This document shows positions 1-11,500 of a stretch of 64,000 nucleotides of DNA, piece after piece (within the stretch, counting starts at the first letter, position 1; each line of letters starts with the position of its first letter). The stretch is from Pterobdella sp. o SKG-2022 (taxonomy: Eukaryota > Annelida > Clitellata > Hirudinida > Piscicolidae). The stretch lies in the NCBI GenBank assembly GCA_964035795.1, contig OZ038326.1, forward strand, positions 2,390,916-2,454,915. The letters are read 5' to 3'. Below the pieces are notes generated by a model. It was not told the origin of the DNA. It ran no database searches and was given only the letters and a program-made list of their open reading frames with translations. The translations under genes and the position numbers were made by a program.

Positions 1-160
1 AGTGTATAATTTCAGGTTGGAACTTTGATATTACTCTTAGAAGTTTTGATCGTTCTGTTTTATACATAAGATAGAACCTTAAATTTTTAAAATCATTAAA
101 CCAATCCCAAATCATCATGAAAACCTTGAAATAATGATTCGATATCAATGAACCTCATAG

Positions 161-3100
161 GCCTTCAACCCAACTCAAGCCACACTGTGAGCATCAGTTG
201 CATACAAGCCACCTCAGTAGATGAGAACTGCTTTGTATCATCATCAGTCTCCTTTGTAACTCTGCCCAGAGGTTGTGCTTTGTTGGGGATTAGTTGTACT
301 CTAATAATGGTTTTGTTTATTTAATAAATCAAAAGTTTGTATGTTTGAAAAATAGTAATCAGAGTTTAAAAGTATTGACTTTTTAAAAGTGTTTCGCCAT
401 TTTGAATAGATATTTTGAAATTTTTTAACTAAATACCATTTCAAATAATGTTTTATGAGACATAAAAAGCACGATTTCAACAGATTTTCCTGACCCCCCA
501 ACGGATGTGCAAGCGGAAATAGGACCACAAAAGGGCACTATTTTAGTCACGTGGAAACCAGCTGCTAAGGAACCAGGGTCTATGGATGTAACCAAGAGTA
601 TGAAGAAAACTAATATTACCGGTTATACCGTGTATATTTCAGGTAAAAAAGCCCGCCATATATCTAATCCTTACTGTGAGTTATAATTTGGTTTCTCGTA
701 AAATTTTAAGATAAATGAACATTATTATTGTTTATAATTTATAATATTATATATTTTTTATAATTTATTTTTTAAATTTTAAAAGAGGATTGAAATTAAT
801 TGAGAATTAATAGAATTTATATTTTTCAAAATAAATTTATAGTCAACCTATAATTAATATTGTTTCAACTAATATTGATTTGTTCAAAACAAGGTGATCA
901 CTTGGTGTTGAACTGGAAAAACCACGACTTCGAAGACCAAACCACCTACAACCTTAGTGTCCGCACCACCACCGACAGATGGGAAAGCCCAGACTCCAGC
1001 CCTCCTACATGTCTCGGGATTCAACTTATTCAAGAAGTGATTAGAGGAAGACCGGCAGTGTTCGAGAGTGAGGAAGCCCTGAAAAAAGATGATGATTTTA
1101 TTGTGGGCTACAAGTGTGAGCAACAGGTATTTTTGTTTGGAATCATACTTTTGCAACTACTCTGATTTTTTTTGATTATATAATGGAGTTTTTTCTGTTT
1201 AAATTCAGTTTTAAAATGTTTTCAGGATTACTATAACAAGAGCAACTTCAATTCAAAAAACGATTTGTTACAGAAGTTGACTGATAAAGGTACACATAAA
1301 ATTTTTTTGGTTAATTAAACCCTTTAATTTAAATTTTAGTAGATTATGAAACTAAAATATAAGATTTAATAAAAAAAATTTTCACTATATAATAAAAATT
1401 ATAGCAAGTTTGATTCAAAAATGAAGCTTTTTGCAAATACAGCTTAGACTACCAAGTTTATTCTCAATTCATGGAGTATACCCTTCACTTATTTTCCTTT
1501 CAAATAGCTTTTTCAATTTTTTTTTTGGATTTGTTTGCGCCAATAGGTTTTATCTTCAAAGATTTTATCTGAGAAGTTGACATTTATATCTCGCGTGTTT
1601 ATTCAGGTGTGAAGAAAGAACTTTTTTCACAATACAATACAGATCAATATGAGACCCAACCCACAAGAATAGCTGGTTTGTACAAAATATAACTTTTTTA
1701 TCAATAAAATTCTCTTTTAAGCAGTTTTCATTGAAATAGTATAATTTACCGGGTTCGATCCCATGTTGGGCTGACAATTAGTTCTTGTTGAGCGTTTTTG
1801 TTACTTCAAAGTTTTAGCAAGCGTTTTGATCTATGAGAAAAAAAACTTCATAAGCACCTCATAACATTTCAGGAAGATTAAGAAACAAAAAAGTTCAGAC
1901 TTCTCCCATTCTGATGCGCTTAATCGACAGAGACCCTAACGTGGACTATTACGATAAAGCCACAACCATGACTTTGAGAAAAAAACACGATATATCTGTT
2001 GGAAATGATGATGACATCTACAACAACATCCCCACTATCATCACTACACCAGCCACCTTGAATAGGTCCCTCAAATCAGACGCCAGAAATATTGTGCGTT
2101 TTAATCTAGTTTTTAAATATGTTTTTACTTAATTTTTTCGAATGAACTTAAAACTATACTTTAATTTGGTTTTTTGAATAAGAAAAAAATTGTTTAAAAA
2201 AGGTTCAACGTGACTTGAGTATAAATTTAAAAAAGCAATCTTTCACAAAATAAATCTGTTCTACAAAGGCTTTGGGGGAAGAAGATTCGATTCTGGGAAG
2301 TGATTTGGAGAAGGGGGATGTTTCAAAGGTTCGGTTATTTGTAGGTCTTTTCGACTACAATCCCTCTACCATGTCACCTAATCCCGAATGCTCTAACGAA
2401 GAGTTACAATTCTCTCAGGGACAGCTCCTTAAGGTGGTGTAAAGTTCAAGTTGAAGATATAGAGGAAATCTCTATTAAATTATTAGCACTAAAAACTATT
2501 GAACCAATAATATGTAATTTTGAAACACTTATAATCTACAAGCTTAATTCAGAACTTAGAACATTTTTACAACCAGTAATAATGCTCAATTTCTTAATAT
2601 TTAATGTAATCCTTTCTAATCCTTAACTAAACTAACAACACGAAGGTGTATGGAGACAAAGATGCCGATGGCTTTTACATGGGAGAATCGAACTGCATGA
2701 AAGGTTTGATCCCTTCTAACATGGTCTCAGAAGTCCTGGTCTACAATCCTTTGACCGCAGAACAACTCTTGAAAGATAATCTGGCTCTGTGCAAAACTAA
2801 ACAAACCAATACTAACAGTCTAGGTCGTCTCAATAATGGACAAAAAAAATTACCTCAACTCCCTTATTTGAAATACCATAGAGACGGTCACAGACAAGGT
2901 ATGTGAAATAATTACACCGTTACTGATGGTACTGTTGAGCATTAAAAAAAGTGAATGTACTAGAGAATTATCTTTTTGATGCAGGTTTGAACACTAACAG
3001 ACCTCGAAGGATGGTGGTTGTGCATAACTACTCCCCAGACAAAAACCAGCCAGATGCCGACACTGAAGTATTTACTTTGATTTCAATGTTGCTAAAATAC

Positions 3101-3636
3101 AATCAATTTCTAGTACGGTATTTTATATAGGGAAATAAATTAACTGCTTGGACTTTTGGTAGTAACCACTTGAGTTGCTCTTTTCACGGTGATATTACAT
3201 GATGTTTCAGTTCGAGTTGTGTCTGAAGCAAGGAAACCGGGTGGTAGTGTTTGGAGATCCGGATCAAGACGGTTTCATAAAAGCTGAGCTTAACCAAAAG
3301 AAAGGGTACGTACCCATCAATCATTTAAGACCAGCCACACCAGTTCTCCGCATGCCTGGCCAGAAAATCCGCGGAAGATCAAGTACCCAAGGAAGATCAT
3401 TACCTTCCCAGCAGCAGTATTCATCTAGGAGATCATATTCTGTGGCACCTCTTGGATATCAATCATATAATACAAATGATTTGAACCAGTTTTCAAAACA
3501 AGGGAACTGGGAGATGAATTCTAGCATGGATAACCCTACAAATGACTACACAACAAACGCGCCTAACCAGATGGCACCAACTCAACCTCAGTTTGCTCAA
3601 CAGTGCAACCCAGAAACTTACATGTACCAGGGATAA
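161..3636 (+). CDS. RIMBP: RIM-binding protein (RIM-BP), C-terminal part, ten exons, 5' end outside window
   Basis: RIM-BPs are presynaptic active-zone scaffolds that link RIM and voltage-gated calcium channels through SH3 domains. Proposed exons are 161-271, 484-675, 894-1126, 1226-1289, 1607-1675, 1873-2093, 2269-2433, 2646-2898, 2985-3067 and 3211-3636. Every junction is AG/GT and the phases agree throughout (about 604 residues, stop TAA 3634-3636). The first two exons give the end of one FN3 (LQPNSSHTVSI) and the start of the next (DPPTDVQAEIGPQKGTILVTW). Exons 2269 and 2646 encode the second SH3 (LFDYNPSTMSPNP, then VYGDKDADGFYMGE, GLIPSNMVSEV). Exons 2985 and 3211 encode the third SH3 (MVVVHNYSPDKNQPDADTE, then FGDPDQDGF, KKGYVPINHLRP). 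The tail is Q/S/N-rich. The first SH3 and earlier FN3s lie upstream of the window. The second exon has an alternative donor at 642/643, 33 nt shorter and in frame; 675 fits an FN3 length better. Confidence 0.92.
1730..1868 (+). mobile_element. tRNA-derived SINE, copy 1 (5'-truncated), in RIM-BP intron
   Basis: The copy lies in the intron 1676-1872, same strand as the gene. It carries a pol III B-box-like GGTTCGATCCC (1752-1762) and then the family tail: an ATTAGTTCTTGTT motif, a T-rich bridge, and AAGTTTTAGCAAGCG followed by TTGATCTAT. The same tail follows the tRNA-like heads at 8113 and 19791. No clear A box is visible upstream, so the head is truncated or decayed. Similarity to copy 2 runs to about 1868, a few bases before the intron's AG at 1871-1872. 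Confidence 0.75.
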
Positions 3637-5614
3637 TGTCTCTCTATTATGCACCTTTTATATCGAGTTACGTAGACATCGTGTTAGAGAATAGTAATGA
3701 TAGTGTCTAGGTTAAAATTAGCGTTATTTGCAAATGGTATTTTTATGAAATAAAATTATTTTTTTATATTTAAAGTATTTTACCCTGCATTTATTCTGCT
3801 TTTAGTAATTACATGTTAAATTGTGGTTCGTTGTTTTTGAAATTATAAGCAAAAAATCCAAATTCAAATGTTTTTAATATTCAATAAAAGGGCTATACAT
3901 CTATTCTTAGTCAACAATTTCAATGCAAACTCAATAACAATTTTTTAATAATATTATATTTCATTAAAGTAGTATCTAAAATAGATACTGAAAAATGAAA
4001 TTCCCTCAAAGTCTTCACCGGATTCTCAACCACTTTAAGAATCAAAAAACTAAAAACAAAGTGGAGAAACTTCAAAGAGAAATGCCAAGTGGTTCTCAGA
4101 AAATATTTCTGGCACACTTCTGGATTATTTATTGGTGAACTTTTATTTCATATTTACAAAAAAACTTGAAAATGAATCGTTCAATTTTATAATGGAAGGA
4201 CAGTATAATCTAAAATTACATACATAAGTTAAACTACATATATACATAGATACTGAGCAAAAATACATCAAACAAGATTATAATCAAAGTTGATTTATAG
4301 TTATTTTTGTACCTATTTTTTTTGAATTTCCTTCAGTGGTGAACTCAGGTTTTTTAAATGTTGTTATAAGGATTAGCATTAAGGCTTAAAATGGTTTTAT
4401 TTATAGACGTGTTTCAGCTTGATTTTATACTCAACTAGTGTTTCAACTTTGTAAAGTTTATTTCACTTATTAGAAATTTTTGAATTTCATTTTCAAAGAT
4501 TACATTAAAAGATGAAAAGTGGATGTTAGCACTACATTAAATTAGATAATTTTTATGTTAAATCATAGTGATTTAAAAAAAAATTATTTTGAACTTTTTA
4601 CATTCCTAAATTTGTCTTTCATCAAGTATTTTGAAGAAAATTTGTTTACAGTTTAAACTTTGATTTTATTTCACAAATAAAAGTAAATTAATTAATTCTT
4701 GAGTTTTAAAATTATTCTTTGAAGAAGTTGAAAGTGGTATGAATGCTTTTTTAAATTTCATTAAATTTGTTATTGCTTAGCATCTGTTTCTTCAAATTTA
4801 AACTTCAAGCAAAAAAACCCAAAAAATTTGAATATAAATAACTATAATTATTATTATATAAATTAGCGTGAAAATCTTTAAAAACCTCAACATAATACAT
4901 TGAGTTTTTGTATTAACAATATATAAAGATTTTATATACATTATACTGAGATGCATGTATAGAATACATTTTCAAGTACTATAAACATATGAAATACTAC
5001 AAATGATAGGAATCCATATAACTAAAGCCGCGAGATTAACTAAAGACGATTTAAGATTTCAAAAACCTTTTGAAACTTTTAATTTATGAACTGAAAAACA
5101 TATAAAAAACAATTTAAAAAATTCAAAACGAAACATTAAAAACTAAAGGTTTTCATGAACATTGCTTGAAACTCAAGGTCTTAACAAAAACAAAAGTCTA
5201 AATGAAAGGTGTTATTCGTATAAGCTCAAGCATCTCTGTACAAAACAATTCGATCTATTTTTTGCACTTTTAAGATTCATCAACATTTAAATCTAACTCT
5301 TTAAAACTACTTTATCTGTCTCGATGTATGTAAGATCATTATTTTTATTATCAGAGTAACTACTTGAAATCCTTTAGTAGGTTATGTAGGTTCTGAACAA
5401 ATATTTTTTGTAAAAACAATGTGAGCAGAGTTGCTTATAAGCTTTTATCGCTTGTTGAAAGTTCCAGAAAAATACTGTTTTGAGGTTTTAGATGGATTAA
5501 ATGTTCATAAATCGTTATAAAAGAATCTAATAAAAACGTGAAAAAACTATTAAAGTTTTTAAACTTTTGTGGATATAAAGTTATATTCTAGTTTAATTAG
5601 TTTCAACCTAAAAA
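3637..5614. other. Intergenic region between RIM-BP and SMYD4-like genes
   Basis: A+T-rich sequence with the RIM-BP 3' UTR at its left end. I see no open stretch with coding character on either strand, no SINE and no tandem repeat. The right end must hold the SMYD4 promoter and 5' UTR, but no convincing TATA or initiator element can be singled out from the A+T-rich background. Confidence 0.5.
3749..3754 (+). promoter_or_regulatory. Poly(A) signal of RIM-BP gene
   Basis: AATAAA lies about 113 nt after the RIM-BP stop codon and is followed by a T-rich stretch. It is the first canonical signal downstream, so it is the likely 3' end of the transcript. Confidence 0.6.
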
Positions 5615-8487
5615 ATGGAAAGCGTGAAGTTAAGTTATTATGGGAGGGTGGAAAAAATAATGAAAAGTGCGGGGTTCCAAGATATGGGTAAATTCAGCAG
5701 GTTAAAAACCGACCAAGAAAGATTTGGTTTTCTGTACAGTGTAGACAATGTGAATAAACAATTTTCAGCCTATGTTGATGATCCGGGTGAAGTTGAAGAT
5801 GTTTCAAAATCGGACAAACGCGCAAAAACCCTCAGAGAAAAAGGAAACAACAAGTATAAGCTAGGGGAAGTTGATGATGCCTTGAAGTACTATAACATGG
5901 CAGTGCTAGAAGCGAGAGTTTCTGCAGAGTACCACAGTTTTAATGATGATTACCAAGTTGAATTTCATCCTCAAATCGACTCTTTTAATGAGAACTGTGA
6001 AGAAAAAAGGGATAAAATTGAATCAGAAACAAAAAACTTGATGGAAATGGCCTTCTGTTTGGCTAACAGGTCTGCTTGTTTGCTTCATTTGCAGCAAAAT
6101 CATTCGAATAAGCATCCAGAAAATGGTAACAAATTTCGTTTCGTTAAACAAGCACTGAGAGACATAAGAGATGCGATCGCTCATGGCTATCCCATAATTC
6201 AAAGACATAAACTGATAGAACGAAAAATAAAATGTCTCAAAACAATAGGAGAAAAGGGAAAATTTTTGAAACAAACTTTGCAAGAGTACTTGAATAGTTT
6301 GGAGGTTTGTGAAATGGATAAGGCAAAAAAGGATGAAATTGTTGAGAAAACTAAACTTGAAATAACTTCTATTCCAGAAAACCCACTTCCAAATCAAAAA
6401 CTCAGCAATTCTCATAAAAATTGTAGCAATAAAACATTCATTAATCGAACAAATGTAAAATTTTCTAAAAACAAAGGTCACTATATCGTATTAGAAAAAG
6501 AAAAATCTGACAAACAAACTAGCACAAGCTCATTAGCACATCATAATGACCCACCAAAAAACACCAACATTCTCAAAACTGGCTCTGTAGTCGTTAAAGA
6601 CACCACATATTTCAAAGTGCTAGATGAGGACTTTCTTACAACAAAATGCTATCTCTGTTACGAAGCTATAAACTTTTCATCTCAGGCAATTGTCCCATGT
6701 ATAACGTGCAATAAAGTCATATTCTGCAGTTACAAATGCCGCAACATTTCTTTAAAAGTGCTAGATCATTTGAATGAATGTTTTCTCATACCTATATTAT
6801 CAGCTTCACAAACTGGTAGCATTTCCAAGTTAGCTTTGTGCGTGTTACTGGGGGTGGGAGTCCACAATTGGATGAGTATAATTGAAGAAGATGGATCGTC
6901 CGAAATGAAAAATAATATTTTATGCGAGAAAAATGCAACTAGTACTAATGGCACAATAGGTGATGAAAACACAGATGTAAATTTTATTAAATCTAAAATT
7001 TACAAAGACGCACAAAGCATATTCAACCTCATTAGTCACTCAGAAAAACGAGCAACGATGGACAGCCTGCAATACTGTTTGCTATCAATTTACATTGTAT
7101 TGTTAGTAAAGAAGAAAACAAAAATATTAGAAAACCTCGAAAAAATTTTCAATAAAAATGACGGTAATAGCTTGAATAATTCTGGAACTATATCAAAACT
7201 GAACGATGCAAAAATGCTTGAAAATGATTCTCTATCGAAAAAAATTGGAGGAGTTGTGCTGAAAATTTTGCAAATAATTTCTTGCAATGGTATTGAGATA
7301 ACTGAAACATCCAAGACCAACTCAACTGACACTTTATTCAACTGCCAACCAACCAAGGTCGCTCTGGCTCTCTACCCATACGCCAGTTTCTTCAATCATT
7401 CATGCTTCCCTGATGTAGAGTTTATTTTTGAAAAAGACTCACTCACCGCCATTACAATTAAACCGACTTTCAACGGAGATGAGTTAACTGTTGACTATGG
7501 CTGTCTGTTTCATCTTACTCCCAGGAATGAGAGACAATCACAGTTAAAGCAACAATACTTTTTCGATTGTAAATGCCAAGCTTGCCTTTCTAGCTGGCCT
7601 TTAAAAAACTTACTAAAAATGAAAGCAACTGTTTCCAACGATGAGATTGAAAGTAAGAAAAAATTGAATGGAGATACTACTATTGCAAAATCTGATGAAA
7701 ATTTTGAAAAAATATCTCTAGAAAATCTCATGAAAAATAATATGAGCAAAAACTTACTGGGTCAGTTGAGTAATTTGGTGGCTTCAAACTTGGGAGATAA
7801 AACAGAAATGCCAGTGAGTGATGATGAATTTGATAAGCTAATGAAAAAGTCTTTAGTAGATATGAGTAAAATGAATAGCAAAAATAAAATGGAAAAAAAT
7901 AAGAAACAAGCGATGAGTATAGAAGAAGCAATTGAGAAGGCGAACAAAATGAAAATTGATGCTGAAGTTATAGAAACTCTTGCAAGGTTGTATATGAATG
8001 TTAATTAATGTTAATAATAATAATAATAACAAGAAAATAATAATCAAATATAGAAAAATGTTAATCATACGAAAACCATCATTCATATTTTTAAAAATAT
8101 ATTTATTCTCTTCGGCACCTATAACTCAGCCGGTAGAGTGTAAGAAAAGTTATCTTAGGTTACCGGGTTCGAGCCCGCATGAGCCGAAAATTAGTTCTTG
8201 TTTTAGTGTGTTTTTGCTACATTAAAGTTGTAGCAAGCGCCTTGATCTATAAAGATATGAGCGCTACTATCATATTTGAACTTTTTTTTTGCTTTCAACC
8301 ATCGAAGTTCCAAAATGTTTTACCTGCCACTTCATCAAACCTTCACTTTTACAGGTTCATAGATGGTAACTACGAGGCACACATGGCTAATCAACCCAGC
8401 TTCAACCTAATCCACGCAGTAACCACTCTTAAACTATGCCACCGATTTGTTGGCTCTAAGGGCAACTATCTTCACGAATCAGATTGA
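5615..8487 (+). CDS. SMYD4: SMYD4-like SET/MYND-domain protein, two exons
   Basis: SMYD proteins are lysine methyltransferases whose SET domain is split by a MYND zinc finger; SMYD4 also carries TPRs. Exon 1 is 5615-7986. Residues about 66-100 form a TPR (KTLREKGNNKYKLGEVDDA); about 150-215 continue it (FCLANRSACLLHLQQ). The SET-N part follows near KGHYIVLE, and MYND at about 345-390 (CYLC, CITC, CSYKC). SET-C at about 589-630 keeps the NHSC and DELTVDYG motifs that form the cofactor/active site, and post-SET reads CKCQAC. A lysine-rich linker follows. I splice 7986 (AG/GTTGTA) to 8355 (strong TTTTACAG) in phase, adding 43 residues with SMYD4-like C-terminal character (HAVTTLKLCHRF) and a stop at 8485-8487, for 834 residues. 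Without splicing the protein ends at 8008 (797 residues). The start has good context (AAAAAATGG). The single large exon contrasts with the finely split RIM-BP. Confidence 0.88.
8113..8280 (+). mobile_element. tRNA-derived SINE, copy 2 (best preserved), in SMYD4 last intron
   Basis: The head starts with CGGC and is followed by an A-box-like stretch (ACTCAGCCGGTAGAGTG) and a B box GGTTCGAGCCC; GCCG near 8182-8186 can pair with the opening CGGC as an acceptor stem. The tail then reads ATTAGTTCTTGTT, a TTTTTGCTAC bridge and AAAGTTGTAGCAAGCG, then TTGATCTAT, matching copies 1 and 3. The anticodon region cannot be folded as a working tRNA. The element is in sense orientation and ends about 75 nt before the AG at 8353-8354. 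Confidence 0.82.
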
Positions 8488-8525
8488 AAAAAAATTATTT
8501 TTAGAGTTTTAAATGGTTTGTGTTA

Positions 8526-8541
8526 AATAAAAGTGAATAAA
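8526..8541 (+). promoter_or_regulatory. Two poly(A) signals of SMYD4-like gene
   Basis: AATAAA occurs at 8526-8531 and again at 8536-8541, starting 38 nt after the stop codon of the reconstructed last exon. Their position supports 8355-8487 as a genuine terminal exon. Confidence 0.65.
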
Positions 8542-11500
8542 GATGCAAATTATTTAGGGAATTGAAAAAAATTCGTTCTTTGATTCTTATGCGAGCAATT
8601 GGTTCATAAAACCATTAATTTGCTTGTAGTTATATCTGAGATCCTGCAAGGTTTTTCGAAATATGCTTGTATAACAAGATGATTAAAAAATAACTTTGTT
8701 TTTAAAACCCATACATTTTCAATTAAAGTGCTAACTAAAGTCTGAAGAACGATTGAGTGGGAAAGATACTAAAAGGTCCGATAGGCGATGTACAAAAATA
8801 TATAAAAATATCTATTAAGATATATTCACTGGTTGTTTCAGTAATTGTAAAATCCAGGCGTTTTATAAAATGCATCTGACACCATTAAATCTCTTTATTT
8901 CAAGCAATATATTTTAAGCTAAGCATATATTTCAAGCTAAGCAAATATGCTGAATAAATATGCATGTATAAAATTGTATATTTATCTAAAACCTATCTCT
9001 TTGAAGTCTAAAAGAATCATATCATATGGACCGAAAAATAATATTAACAGAAATACTTCTAATATTACTACTACTAATAAAATAATTGTAATGTAAAGAC
9101 ATTAATATATTAAATGCACAATTATTTTTGAGAAATTAAACTTAATTAATTAATAAAAAAGAAAAAATGATGAAATTTTAAAGCATTTTTGTAAAGTTTT
9201 AGAACTTTTGATCACTTTTGCGTCTTTATTACTCCCTGATTTGACGCAAACCCGCACTTCGAATTAGAAAAAAGGAAAAATTTAATATAATTTCATAAAA
9301 ACATTCTTTCATATTGGAACCACTTTATCAAAACATTGAATTCATTTTTGGCTTTGAGAATAAAATCAAAAATATAACATAATAAAGTATAAAAGTTTAA
9401 ATAAAAAACATTCTTTTAGAAATTATATTTAATCTTAAATAGAAATTATTTTTTAATGAAAAAATAAGGGATTAATATGGAGGATAAATCCAAATGATAT
9501 TTCTTCATTCAAATGCCTAATATCAGGCATATTTTATGCATTTCTTCTTCATTATTAATCACAAAATCGGATTTAATGGAGTTTTTTTCACGGAATATAA
9601 ATATTTTATTAGAAATAACCTAAATTCTCTGTTATAAAAAAAGACATAAAATTAGCAATATCCTGTAAAAAATATCAGCAATTCTTTGGAATTTATTTTA
9701 TTTGGTTTCATATAATTTCAATAATTTTCCTTCCTATGAAAATTATTTTTTCATGTTTTGGAATCATTTTCTTTATTAAGATAATCAAAAAAAATAGCCA
9801 AAAAGTTTTCAAAACAGAGCTTACCTCATAGTGTTTTAACTTAGAAACTTTTCTTTTATACACGTTCATTCAAACAAAATCTGACAAAATTTTGATAGGT
9901 GTAATTTTGTTCTAGATCATTAACCTCATAATTTGAAGAAATCACATGGAATTCAAATCATTCAAAAACAAACGATGTCTTCAAAACTAGGGTTACTTTT
10001 CTTCCTCTTTATTGTTGCTTTTAATTCCTATTATTTTACAGGCAAAATGTGACTAGAATAATTCTCACTAAAAAATGAAATATATTGAAATAAAGCAAAA
10101 CTATATTGTAGATAGAACTATTGTTAGGGATAAAATAGTATTATTTTGGTCACCAATGATTATAAAAACAAAAACAACAATAATAATTATACTTTTATTA
10201 TTATTGAAATTATTAACTTTGACTTTGATAGTATTCTTATTAATATAATAATCTTGATTGTATTTAGTATTATTTTCATTATGAAGCAAAACAAAGCTTT
10301 TGAGCATTCTGATGGCTGACCTAGTATTGAAAAATAAATGGAACATATGCTAAAGGTCGTTATAGCACATAAGTTCTTATATTTATCATTGTTTTTGTTT
10401 CAGAAATTTATTTTTCAAAAAGTTTTGGTATAGTTTGATTCGTTTATTAAAGACAAACTTTTCGAAATTCACTTAAAATATACTGATTATCAAAGTTTTT
10501 AAAAAAATTAAATTAAAAATAAGTAAGAAGTGGTTCCAAGACAATTCCCATACTAAGTTTTTTTTGTTGAGAAAATATTTCTTTCTTCCTTCAAATGACG
10601 CCAAAAAAGAGACACTTTTGAATGATATAACATAACGATAACTATTAAGATTGCTGTGTGTAAACCCCGAGAATTTAGTTTATGTTAAAATTCTTCCAGC
10701 TTCCATGTTTTATCACTTTTTTCTACTCATTTAAATTCATTCCCATGTTGAACTTATGGAATTTTAAAACGAAATATTATTTGAAAAAAAGTAAAAATAA
10801 GACAAAATCACTATATTGTAAATTATTTTCCAATAACCAAAATGGAGATAAGGAAAATTGAGTAGAAATATGAGTTGGAGTTATAAGTAAAAGTAATCTC
10901 ATAATTTCTATTTATTTATATTATTTATTTTTATATTATTATATTAGTATTTATTGTGATTTTATTATATTTGATAATTTTTCAATTATTTTTTGATCAA
11001 CTAATTGTTTCCATTGACAAATGCCAGTTTATAATGCGTTTCCCAAGTTTTTAGAAAAATAAATCACCAAAAACTATCAAATTGAACATTTTTGGAATTT
11101 TTAATGATTGGAGGGAGTTTAATCGTTTTTGTTATCAAGCTTTGAATGTTAAATTAATTTTATAATACCAAGTGAATGTTCCCCATAGATAACCATTGAA
11201 TTATTAATTTATGGAAAGAATGAAACAAAATTATATCTAAAAAAAACAGAACTCTAATCTAAATTAAATTAGATAACGCCGCATATAAAAAGCCACGCAC
11301 TTTAAAATTTTTAAATACTTTTTAATGGAAAGATACTTTGCAATGAAATCATCCTCATTGGAAAGTTTTACAAAAATGATTCATGTGAGACTAGAAGTTT
11401 GGATAACATTATTTTATTTGAGTTTTTCAATTACGAATCGTAAATAAAACACCTGCTTTTGAAATTTTAGCTTTTTAACTTGACACCGGCTTATGAATTA

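Noticed and set aside
8113..8186. Functional tRNA gene
   Set aside because: A and B boxes are present, but the anticodon arm does not fold and the segment is joined to a repeated tail, so it is a SINE head.
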